20,110 nucleotides of DNA from Acidithiobacillus montserratensis (GTDB lineage Bacteria; Pseudomonadota; Gammaproteobacteria; Acidithiobacillales; Acidithiobacillaceae). Location of the stretch: NCBI RefSeq assembly GCF_018853465.1, contig NZ_JABBOU010000024.1, positions 1-20,110 on the forward strand, given 5' to 3'. Numbering within the stretch: position 1 is the stretch's first letter; every line of letters begins with the position of its first letter. This document shows, piece after piece, positions 6,415 through 12,161 of this stretch. A program made the translations under genes and the position numbers. The notes under the pieces are model-generated. The model did no database searches, had not been told where the DNA came from, and saw only the letters and a list, made by a program, of their open reading frames with translations.

Positions 6415-6726
6415 ATGGCACATGAAACAATGCACGAGTCTTTGGAGTCTCTGTCCAGTGATACCCTGGATATTCACCGGGCCATATCCTCGCTGATGGA
6501 GGAGTTTGAAGCCGTTGACTGGTACCAGCAGCGTGCCGATGCCTGCAAGGATCCTCACTTGAAGCAGGTTCTGGAACACAATCGGGATGAAGAAATCGAG
6601 CATGCCGCCATGGTTCTGGAATGGTTGCGCCGGAAAATGCCGAGGCTGGACAAGGAGCTGCGTGAATATCTGTTTACCGAAGGCTCCATAACCGGACACG
6701 AAGCCGAAGCCATGGGCCGGGAATAA
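6415..6726 (+). CDS. Encapsulated-ferritin (EncFtn)-like iron-oxidising protein, without visible encapsulin partner
   Basis: A 103-residue two-helix protein. The pattern HRAISSLMEEFEAVDWYQQR (21-40) followed by HNRDEEIEHAAMVLEWLRR (55-73) and LFTEGSITGHEAE closely matches the family of Rhodospirillum rubrum EncFtn. By alignment from memory the ferroxidase ligands correspond to E30, E60 and H63, the metal-entry glutamates to E29 and E32, and the adjacent aromatic pair to W36-Y37; all are present. Such proteins assemble as a ring of dimers, oxidise Fe(II) and normally pass iron to an encapsulin shell for storage. The protein ends at GHEAEAMGRE and lacks the C-terminal encapsulin-targeting tail, and no shell gene is beside it. 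RBS AAGGA lies 7 nt before the ATG. A general rubrerythrin-like role is the alternative. Confidence 0.85.
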   Translation: MAHETMHESLESLSSDTLDIHRAISSLMEEFEAVDWYQQRADACKDPHLKQVLEHNRDEEIEHAAMVLEWLRRKMPRLDKELREYLFTEGSITGHEAEAMGRE

Positions 6727-6736
6727 ATAGCGGTAA

Positions 6737-7894
6737 TCAGGGCAGGAAACGGGCGCAGAGTTCATTGTAAAAGTTGAGCCCCTGGTCGGTAGGCCGGATG
6801 CTTTCTGCATCAGCCTGCACTAAACCTTCGCGGCGGGCGCGGCGGATTTGCGGCTCGATGAGCAGGCTGTCGAGTCCCGTCCGCTCGGTGAACAGGCGGA
6901 TGGGGAAACCCTCGGTCAGGCGCAAGGCATTGAGCATGAACTCGAAAGGACGTTCTTCTGCCGGAATGGGGGTGGAGTCGCCCAGTACTTCCCGGTTGCT
7001 GAGGGCGTCATTCATATAAGTTTCCGGGCGGCTGGGTTTGCGGGTGCGCCAGATTCCTTCGGCTTGAGTGATTTTGCCGTGGGCACCGGCGCCAATCCCC
7101 AAATAGTCACCATACAGCCAGTAATTGCGATTGTGTTGACATTGTTCTCCGGGGCGGGCGTGGGCGGAAATTTCATAGCGCGGGAGTCCGTGACTTGCGA
7201 GGGTGTCGCGCAGGCGGTTTTCCATGTCCGCTGCGGTGTCTTCGTCCGGCATCTGCGCAGGCGGGTGGCTGGCAAAAGGTGTACCCGTTTCCAGGGTCAG
7301 CTGATACAGGGACAGATGCGGGGGCTGATACTGCAGGGCCGTGTGCAGGTCAGCCAGGGCTTCGTCCACGCTTTGTCCGGGGAGGGCGAACATGAGGTCG
7401 AGGTTGAAGCTGGCAAATTGCGCCGCCATGGCCTTTTCTATGGCGCGATGGGCGGCAGCGGCATCGTGAATGCGCCCGAGGCGCTGCAGATGGGTATTGT
7501 TGAAAGACTGGATGCCGAGGGAAAGACGGGTTACTCCGGCCTCCCGAAAATCCCTGAAGGCATCTGCTTCCACAGCGCCGGGGTTGGCCTCCAGAGTGAC
7601 TTCCATGCCTGACAAGGGCTGCAGGCGGGCACGGATATCCGAAAGCAGTTGGTGGATAACCTCCGGCGGAAACAGGCTGGGGGTGCCCCCACCCATGAAA
7701 ATGCTGTGCAGGCGGCGGCCCCAGATGCGTGGTAGTTCCCGATCCAGATCGGCAATCAGGGCCTCGGCGTAGCGTTCCGCAGGAATCTGTTCGGCCGCAT
7801 GGGAATTGAAGTCACAATAGGGACACTTGGCTTTACACCAGGGCAAATGCACATATAGTGAGAAGCTGGACGATGGTTTCAGACTGGGATTCAT
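6737..7894 (-). CDS. hemW: HemW, radical SAM heme chaperone
   Basis: A 385-residue protein with the radical-SAM cluster motif C20-KAK-C24-PY-C27 right after LYVHLPW. MGGGTPSLF, LEANPGAV, RLSLGIQSFN and LDLMFALPGQ follow in the usual order. The HNRNYW motif is the mark that separates HemW (heme transfer to respiratory enzymes) from the oxygen-independent coproporphyrinogen dehydrogenase HemN. The C-terminal HemN_C-like domain includes LMLNALRLTEGF-type sequence. The frame stays open to 7975, but those 27 extra residues overlap the 5' end of the neighbouring plus-strand gene, and the ATG at 7894 gives the normal family length. It is divergent from the LON-domain gene, 22 bp between starts, and convergent with the EncFtn-like gene, 10 bp between stops. 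Confidence 0.92.
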   Translation of the reverse strand: MNPSLKPSSSFSLYVHLPWCKAKCPYCDFNSHAAEQIPAERYAEALIADLDRELPRIWGRRLHSIFMGGGTPSLFPPEVIHQLLSDIRARLQPLSGMEVTLEANPGAVEADAFRDFREAGVTRLSLGIQSFNNTHLQRLGRIHDAAAAHRAIEKAMAAQFASFNLDLMFALPGQSVDEALADLHTALQYQPPHLSLYQLTLETGTPFASHPPAQMPDEDTAADMENRLRDTLASHGLPRYEISAHARPGEQCQHNRNYWLYGDYLGIGAGAHGKITQAEGIWRTRKPSRPETYMNDALSNREVLGDSTPIPAEERPFEFMLNALRLTEGFPIRLFTERTGLDSLLIEPQIRRARREGLVQADAESIRPTDQGLNFYNELCARFLP

Positions 7895-7916
7895 GAATAC
7901 TCGTGAGAGGAACAGC

Positions 7917-8477
7917 ATGGCGACGGATACTGATACGATACCTCTATTTTTACTCCGATCCGTACTTTTTCCCAAGGCTTTGTTAGGGCTGAGGGTGTTT
8001 GAACCGCGTTATCTGGATATGGTGAGCAGTTCCCTGCGCAATGATCGCGGTTTTGGCATTTGCCTGACCCATCCGCGTGGTGATGGTCATGCCGAGCCTG
8101 AGCGGGTCGGCACCCTCGCGCGTATTGTCGATTGGGGCGGTGAGCCGGGCGTGCTGGAGATTCAGGTGGAAGGACAGCAACGTTTTACCATTCAGGATTG
8201 GCATTATGCGGGTGCTCTGGCCATGGCCTCGGTCCACTACTGGGCGGAGGAACCCGTCGTCCCCATGCGGCGCGAAGATGACCTGCTCCGCGCCATCCTC
8301 AAAGAATTGCTGGGCGAGGCGGCGGCCAGAGACCCGGATGCCAGTACCGCAGGGATGATTCTCGCCCAGGCGCTACCGGCTTCTCCCGAAGAAAAGCAGG
8401 CGCTGCTTGTACTTCAGGACCCCCTGGAACGCTTGCGACGTATCCACGACCTGCTCAATCAACGCGGTGGGGCCTAG
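7917..8477 (+). CDS. LON substrate-binding (N-terminal) domain protein
   Basis: A 186-residue protein consisting of the domain found at the N terminus of Lon protease, without ATPase or peptidase parts. Recognisable elements are IPLFLLRSVLFPKALLGLRVFEPRYLDM at the start, GFGICLTHP, VGTLARIVDW and LEIQVEGQQRFTI in the beta-barrel, then a helical C-terminal half ending DPLERLRRIHDLLNQ. Such stand-alone proteins are common in proteobacteria; their role (possibly protein-substrate recognition) is not established. The frame is open from 7827, but the ATG at 7917 begins the conserved domain and has a GAGAGG RBS 7 nt upstream. It is convergent with the next gene, the two stop codons sharing the 4 bp CTAG. 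Confidence 0.88.
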   Translation: MATDTDTIPLFLLRSVLFPKALLGLRVFEPRYLDMVSSSLRNDRGFGICLTHPRGDGHAEPERVGTLARIVDWGGEPGVLEIQVEGQQRFTIQDWHYAGALAMASVHYWAEEPVVPMRREDDLLRAILKELLGEAAARDPDASTAGMILAQALPASPEEKQALLVLQDPLERLRRIHDLLNQRGGA

Positions 8478-8968
8478 TGTTTGCCCTTCCCGTAAATATA
8501 AGTGGAGAAGTCCGTATAATTCTGGGAAAGATTACGGAATAAATGGTCGAGGCTGATGATGGCCTGTTCCAGAATATTCACCGTAATGTAGGGTTTCTCG
8601 ACCTTGAGGCGTTGATATCGGGCGCGGGTCAGGACCAGCACCTGGGTATCGTCGCTTTTGGCGAGAATACGGGCGCTGCGCGGTTGCCGATCAAAAAAGG
8701 ACATTTCCCCCGCCATCTCGCCGTCCTTCACCCGCACCACTTCCATTTCGTCGCCATCGGCCGTGTGATGGATGATGGCCATTTCGCCCTTGACGCAGAA
8801 AAACAAGGCTTCACCGAGCGTACCCCACTCGGCAATGACCTGATCGGAATGGAATTGGGCATGGGTCACGTATTCGGCCAGGGTCTGAATTTCAGCAATG
8901 GTCAATGACTGGGCCAGATGATGTTGCTTCAGAAATTGGGTAATTTCGACATGGGCGACGGTAGACAT
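8474..8968 (-). CDS. Stand-alone cyclic nucleotide-binding domain protein
   Basis: A 164-residue protein that is almost entirely one cNMP-binding beta-roll (LTIAEIQTLAEYV at the start, GEALFFCVKGEMAIIH, then the phosphate-binding cassette GEMSFFDRQPRSARILA at 87-103). R97-S-A99 occupy the phosphate-contact positions. The C-terminal helices (120-155) replace the DNA-binding domain of CRP/FNR proteins: no helix-turn-helix is visible, so it is unlikely to be a direct transcription factor. It may sense a nucleotide and act on a partner protein, or may have lost ligand binding; the sequence cannot decide. The start has GAGG 8 nt upstream, inside a 12-bp palindrome. Confidence 0.85.
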   Translation of the reverse strand: MSTVAHVEITQFLKQHHLAQSLTIAEIQTLAEYVTHAQFHSDQVIAEWGTLGEALFFCVKGEMAIIHHTADGDEMEVVRVKDGEMAGEMSFFDRQPRSARILAKSDDTQVLVLTRARYQRLKVEKPYITVNILEQAIISLDHLFRNLSQNYTDFSTYIYGKGKH

Positions 8969-9000
8969 GAGGATATCCTCGTTTCTGGGGGCTTGGGCTC

Positions 9001-9006
9001 ATTATA
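9001..9006 (-). promoter_or_regulatory. Putative -10 box of the cNMP-domain gene
   Basis: A perfect TATAAT reads on the minus strand 33 bp before the ATG at 8968. The -35 side is poor (no TTG at the right distance), so it may need an activator. Only the -10 is clear. Confidence 0.4.
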
Positions 9007-9011
9007 GGGGT

Positions 9012-9040
9012 TTATGATGCGGGAAGGACAGGGCTACAAT
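9012..9040 (+). promoter_or_regulatory. Putative promoter of the rph-rdgB operon
   Basis: TTATGA (9012-9017), a 17-bp spacer and TACAAT (9035-9040) lie 31 bp before the rph ATG. The -10 is good, the -35 weak. It is back to back with the -10 box of the divergent cNMP-domain gene. Confidence 0.4.
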
Positions 9041-9071
9041 GCTTTTCCTGCCATCTGATGAGTAATGAATA

Positions 9072-9800
9072 ATGAGTCGACCCAGTGGAAGAACAGCAGA
9101 CGCCTTGCGTCCCATCGCTATCACCCGCAATTTCACTAAACATGCCGAAGGCTCGGTATTGATGGCCTGTGGAGATACCAAGGTCTTATGCACAGCCAGC
9201 ATTGAGGAAAAAGTGCCACCTTTTTTGCGGGGCGCCGGGCAGGGCTGGGTCACCGCAGAGTACAGTATGTTGCCCCGAGCCACCCAGGAACGGATGCAGC
9301 GGGAATCGGCCAAAGGTAAAATCTCCGGACGTACCCACGAAATTCAACGCCTGATTGGTCGGAGTCTGCGCGCAGCCGTTGATCTGCAGGCTTTGGGCGA
9401 GCGCACCATCTGGGTGGATTGTGATGTGCTGCAGGCGGATGGCGGCACCCGGACCACCAGCATTACCGGCGCCTGTCTGGCGGTGGCGGATGCCTTGCAG
9501 ACCCTGCGCCGCAATGGGAAAGTCCAGGGAAATCCCATGCGTGACTGGGTGGCCGCCATTTCAGTGGGCATGTATCAGGGCCAGGCCGTGCTGGACCTGG
9601 ATTATGCCGAAGACAGTCATGCCGAAGTGGACATGAATGTGGTGATGACCGGCGCCGGCGCTTTTGTGGAAGTCCAGGGAACGGCAGAAGGCGCGGTTTT
9701 CAGCGATGCAGAGATGGCGCAGATGCTGGCCCTGGCGCGTCAGGGCATTCGTGACTTGGTCGCCCGTCAACGCCAGGAAATCCCTGAGGCTGTGCCGTGA
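9072..9800 (+). CDS. rph: Ribonuclease PH
   Basis: A 242-residue phosphorolytic 3'-5' exoribonuclease that trims tRNA 3' ends. The protein begins [15 protein letters not shown], the typical RNase PH start. It then has [14 protein letters not shown] (58-71), [16 protein letters not shown] (86-101), [19 protein letters not shown] (116-134, with the phosphate-binding GTR at 125-127) and the C-terminal [20 protein letters not shown]. Length matches the family (about 238-245). No strong RBS is visible before the ATG. It is translationally coupled to rdgB through a GTGA overlap, the usual partner in proteobacteria. Confidence 0.96.
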   Translation: MSRPSGRTADALRPIAITRNFTKHAEGSVLMACGDTKVLCTASIEEKVPPFLRGAGQGWVTAEYSMLPRATQERMQRESAKGKISGRTHEIQRLIGRSLRAAVDLQALGERTIWVDCDVLQADGGTRTTSITGACLAVADALQTLRRNGKVQGNPMRDWVAAISVGMYQGQAVLDLDYAEDSHAEVDMNVVMTGAGAFVEVQGTAEGAVFSDAEMAQMLALARQGIRDLVARQRQEIPEAVP

Positions 9801-10420
9801 AAGCGCTGCTGCTGGCGACTGCTAATGCCGGCAAAATTCGCGAGCTCGATAGTTTGCTCAGTCCGCGTGGCTATCAGGTACATGCGCAGAATGATCTGGC
9901 CATTGCCGGAGTGGCCGAAACCGGCAGCACTTTTGTGGAAAATGCCTTGCTCAAGGCCCGCCATGGCGCGGCTTTGTCAGGAATGGCGGCCCTTGCCGAA
10001 GATTCCGGGCTCTGTGTTCCCGCCTTGCAGGGAGCTCCGGGACTGTTTTCGGCGCGTTACGCCGGAGAGGATGCCAGTGATGCCGAGAATAACCAGCGCT
10101 TACTGAACGAGATGCAGGATTTACAGGGCGCAGAACGTGGTGCCTATTATGTGGCCTGCATGGTTTTTCTGGAGTCGGCAGAGGATCCTGCGCCTATCGT
10201 GGCCCAGGGATTCTGGTCAGGTGTCATTGCCCCGGCCCCGCAGGGGGAAGGAGGATTTGGTTACGATCCACTCTTTTGGCCGAGAGGCAGCACGCGCAGT
10301 GCGGCGGAATGGACCTTGGCGGAAAAAAATCGGGTGAGTCACCGGGCGCTTGCCCTGGAAAGATTGTTGAAGCTCTTGGCTGAGCGTCAGGCGCCCCAGC
10401 CACTGTCCGAAAGGGATTGA
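9797..10420 (+). CDS. rdgB: RdgB/HAM1 non-canonical purine NTP pyrophosphatase (dITP/XTP)
   Basis: A 207-residue enzyme that hydrolyses dITP, XTP and related nucleotides to the monophosphate, keeping deaminated purines out of nucleic acids. Motifs seen are [13 protein letters not shown] (5-17, the family's (S/T)xNxxK(xxE) site), [11 protein letters not shown] (45-55), [11 protein letters not shown] (67-77), FSARYAG (84-90), GFGYDPLF (153-160) and SHRALAL (181-187). The start is GTG at 9797 inside the rph stop (GTGA). Its last 34 bp overlap the 3' end of the opposite-strand sigma factor gene, so part of its coding sequence is antisense to that gene. Confidence 0.96.
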   Translation: MKALLLATANAGKIRELDSLLSPRGYQVHAQNDLAIAGVAETGSTFVENALLKARHGAALSGMAALAEDSGLCVPALQGAPGLFSARYAGEDASDAENNQRLLNEMQDLQGAERGAYYVACMVFLESAEDPAPIVAQGFWSGVIAPAPQGEGGFGYDPLFWPRGSTRSAAEWTLAEKNRVSHRALALERLLKLLAERQAPQPLSERD

Positions 10421-11244
10421 CGCAGTCGGGTCAGCGCCCGCACCTGCAGTTGCCGTACGGCCTCGCGGCTGACGCCCATGCGCTCGGCCACGGCTTCCAG
10501 AGTCATGGGTGAATCGCCATGGATGCCGTAGCGAAAAATCATGACTTCCCGTTGTTTTTCATTGAGCTCGGCCAGATGCTCGCGGAGTGCCTTGCAGATG
10601 GACTCGCGATCGTAATCCATGTCGGGACTGGCGGTGTCGCCGGGAACCTGCTCGACGCGGCTGGGGCCATCAGCGAATTCTTCATCAAGAGAGCAGACTC
10701 GGATATCAGCAAAATCCAAAGCGCGCATGGTGCTTTCGCGCACCCCTAGTGCTTCCCGGCGTTGCTCACGCCGCGTATCTTCATTATGTTCGCTTTCGTC
10801 TTCTCCCCGCTGTAAATAGGCATGCAGGGATTTAGCCAGATAATCGGGCAGACGAATAAAGCGGGAACGGATCAGGGCGCGTTGCATGGCTTCGCGAATC
10901 CACCAGGTGGCATAACTGGAGAAGCGCGTGCCCAGGCCCTCGCGGAAGCGATCGGCCGCACGCAACAAGCCCATATAGCCTTCCTGAAGCAAGTCTTCCT
11001 GGCTGAGTCCCTTGTTGCGATAGGATCGGGCTACGGCTCTGACCAGGGGCATGTGCGCAGAAATGAGGGTGGCCCTGGCGCTGTCATCGCCCTGACGAAG
11101 GCGGCGGATCAATTGTAATTCCTGGTCCTGGGTCAGAAAGGGGCTGCTGTTTTCACTGGCCATGAAATCCGCCAGTGGTGGCGGGTCGATGGCTGGCGGA
11201 ACATCAGGTAGGGCTTCGTTCAATTCTCTCGCTTCCGTTCGCAT
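10387..11244 (-). CDS. Group-2 sigma-70 factor, RpoS-like
   Basis: A 285-residue RNA polymerase sigma factor without region 1.1. It has region 1.2 (FLTQDQELQLIRRLRQGD), region 2 with DLLQEGYMGLLRAADRF, RFSSYATWWIREAMQRALI (-10 recognition) and IRLPDYLAKSLHAYL, a shortened region 3, and region 4 (LNEKQREVMIFRYGIHG, then the [34 protein letters not shown]). The pattern IRLP..L.K...YL and LN.KQREV match RpoS better than RpoD; no RpoH box (QRKLFFN-like) is seen, so RpoH is less likely. The frame is open to TTG at 11271, but the ATG at 11244 has AGGGG 5 nt upstream and is preferred. Its target regulon cannot be told. Its 3' end overlaps rdgB by 34 bp. Confidence 0.88.
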   Translation of the reverse strand: MRTEARELNEALPDVPPAIDPPPLADFMASENSSPFLTQDQELQLIRRLRQGDDSARATLISAHMPLVRAVARSYRNKGLSQEDLLQEGYMGLLRAADRFREGLGTRFSSYATWWIREAMQRALIRSRFIRLPDYLAKSLHAYLQRGEDESEHNEDTRREQRREALGVRESTMRALDFADIRVCSLDEEFADGPSRVEQVPGDTASPDMDYDRESICKALREHLAELNEKQREVMIFRYGIHGDSPMTLEAVAERMGVSREAVRQLQVRALTRLRQSLSDSGWGA

Positions 11245-11329
11245 GGCTTCCCCTGATTTCAAAGACCACAATTACTCTAACATTGTAATCTAATATTCTA
11301 TATATAAAAGCATTTTTGTTATTTCATAT

Positions 11330-11358
11330 ATTAGCATTCTTTTTGATCACCCTGTCAA
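11330..11358 (-). promoter_or_regulatory. Promoter of the RpoS-like sigma factor gene
   Basis: On the minus strand TTGACA (11353-11358) is followed by a 17-bp spacer and GCTAAT (11330-11335); a TAATAT with 19-bp spacing overlaps it. It lies about 85 bp before the ATG, giving a long, very AT-rich leader (11245-11330). Confidence 0.6.
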
Positions 11359-11374
11359 GCGTATGCAACGCTTG
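11356..11374. promoter_or_regulatory. Palindrome at the -35 box of the sigma factor promoter
   Basis: CAAGCG and CGCTTG are separated by 7 bp. The site overlaps the sigma factor -35 box and lies 41 bp upstream of the rpsU -35 box. It may be an operator controlling the sigma gene. As RNA on the plus strand it would be a hairpin followed by TTTTGCGCTTTTT, so a weak terminator is the alternative. Confidence 0.45.
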
Positions 11375-11414
11375 TTTTGCGCTTTTTACAACGTCACCAG
11401 CGGCAAGGATTTTT

Positions 11415-11443
11415 TTGACTCGCGCAGTTGATCTGCCTATACT
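11415..11443 (+). promoter_or_regulatory. Main promoter of the rpsU-rpoD operon
   Basis: TTGACT (11415-11420), a 17-bp spacer and TATACT (11438-11443) form a near-consensus promoter 50 bp before the rpsU ATG, giving a leader of about 44 nt. Confidence 0.8.
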
Positions 11444-11476
11444 CTGCCACTTTCTCGCTAAGCATTTATTTTTGAT

Positions 11477-11491
11477 GAGGTCAGAAACCTT
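11477..11491 (+). promoter_or_regulatory. Leader hairpin that pairs the rpsU Shine-Dalgarno
   Basis: GAGGT (11477-11481), containing the only Shine-Dalgarno-like run, can pair with ACCTT (11487-11491) around a 5-nt loop, just 2 nt before the rpsU ATG. The GAGG is also unusually far (13 nt) from the start. This could limit initiation on the S21 message. The pairing is visible; regulation is inference. Confidence 0.4.
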
Positions 11492-11493
11492 CT

Positions 11494-11709
11494 ATGCCAA
11501 CTGTTCGTGTTAAAGAAAATGAACCTTTCGAAGTGGCGCTGCGGCGCTTCAAACGCTCCTGTGAAAAGGCCGGAGTCCTGACGGAAGTGCGTCGTCGTGA
11601 GTTTTATGAAAAGCCCACGGAAGAACGCAAGCGCAAGGCTGCTGCCGCCCGCAAGCGTGCGTTGAAGCGGATGCGGCGTCAGTCCATGCGTCTGGTGCGG
11701 ATGTACTGA
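11494..11709 (+). CDS. rpsU: 30S ribosomal protein S21
   Basis: A 71-residue, strongly basic protein beginning [20 protein letters not shown] and ending in the Arg/Lys-rich tail typical of bS21 ([19 protein letters not shown]). It binds the small subunit near the anti-Shine-Dalgarno helix and helps translation initiation. It is the first gene of the macromolecular synthesis operon, 2 bp before yqeY. Full length for proteobacterial S21. Confidence 0.98.
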   Translation: MPTVRVKENEPFEVALRRFKRSCEKAGVLTEVRRREFYEKPTEERKRKAAAARKRALKRMRRQSMRLVRMY

Positions 11710-11711
11710 TC

Positions 11712-12161
11712 ATGTCTTTACGCGAACGTCTTCAGGAGGATATGAAGGCGGCGATGCGCGCGCGTGAGTCCGAGCGGCTGACGACGATTCGCATGCTTCA
11801 GGCAGCCATCAAACAGCGTGAGGTGGATGAGCGTCGCACCCTGGAGGAAGCGGAAATCCTGAGTATTGTCGAAAAACTGATCAAGCAGCGCAAAGACTCT
11901 GCCACTCAGTTCAGGGCGGGTCAGCGTCCCGATCTGGCCGACAAGGAAGAAGCGGAGATTGTCATGCTCACGGCCTATTTGCCTGAGCCCCTGAGCATGG
12001 AAGCGCTGGATGCCCTCATTGCCGAAAGTATTTCCCAATTGGAAGCGGCTGGACCCAAGGATATGGGCAAGGTGCTCAATGCCCTGCGTCCGCAATTGCT
12101 GGGTAAAGCAGACATGGCGCTGGTTGCCGATAAAGTGAAGGCGCGTCTGAATAACGGATGA
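11712..12161 (+). CDS. yqeY: GatB/YqeY domain protein
   Basis: A 149-residue protein of the YqeY family, which shares the tRNA-binding tail domain of the amidotransferase subunit GatB. Typical sequence includes LRERLQEDMKAAMRARESERLTTIRMLQAAIKQREVD at the N terminus, EAEIVMLTAYLPEPLS in the middle and GPKDMGKVLNALRPQLLGKADMALVADKVKARL at the C terminus. Role uncertain; a function in aminoacyl-tRNA or translation quality is proposed from the GatB similarity. It starts 2 bp after rpsU and overlaps mutS2 by 4 bp (ATGA), so it is translationally coupled on both sides. No separate RBS is evident. Confidence 0.95.
   Translation: MSLRERLQEDMKAAMRARESERLTTIRMLQAAIKQREVDERRTLEEAEILSIVEKLIKQRKDSATQFRAGQRPDLADKEEAEIVMLTAYLPEPLSMEALDALIAESISQLEAAGPKDMGKVLNALRPQLLGKADMALVADKVKARLNNG

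Noticed and set aside
7827..7916. Upstream extension of the LON-domain gene
   Set aside because: It overlaps hemW coding sequence; the ATG at 7917 has the RBS and begins the conserved domain.
7895..7975. Upstream extension of hemW
   Set aside because: It would overlap the start of the LON-domain gene and adds residues foreign to HemW; the ATG at 7894 gives normal length.
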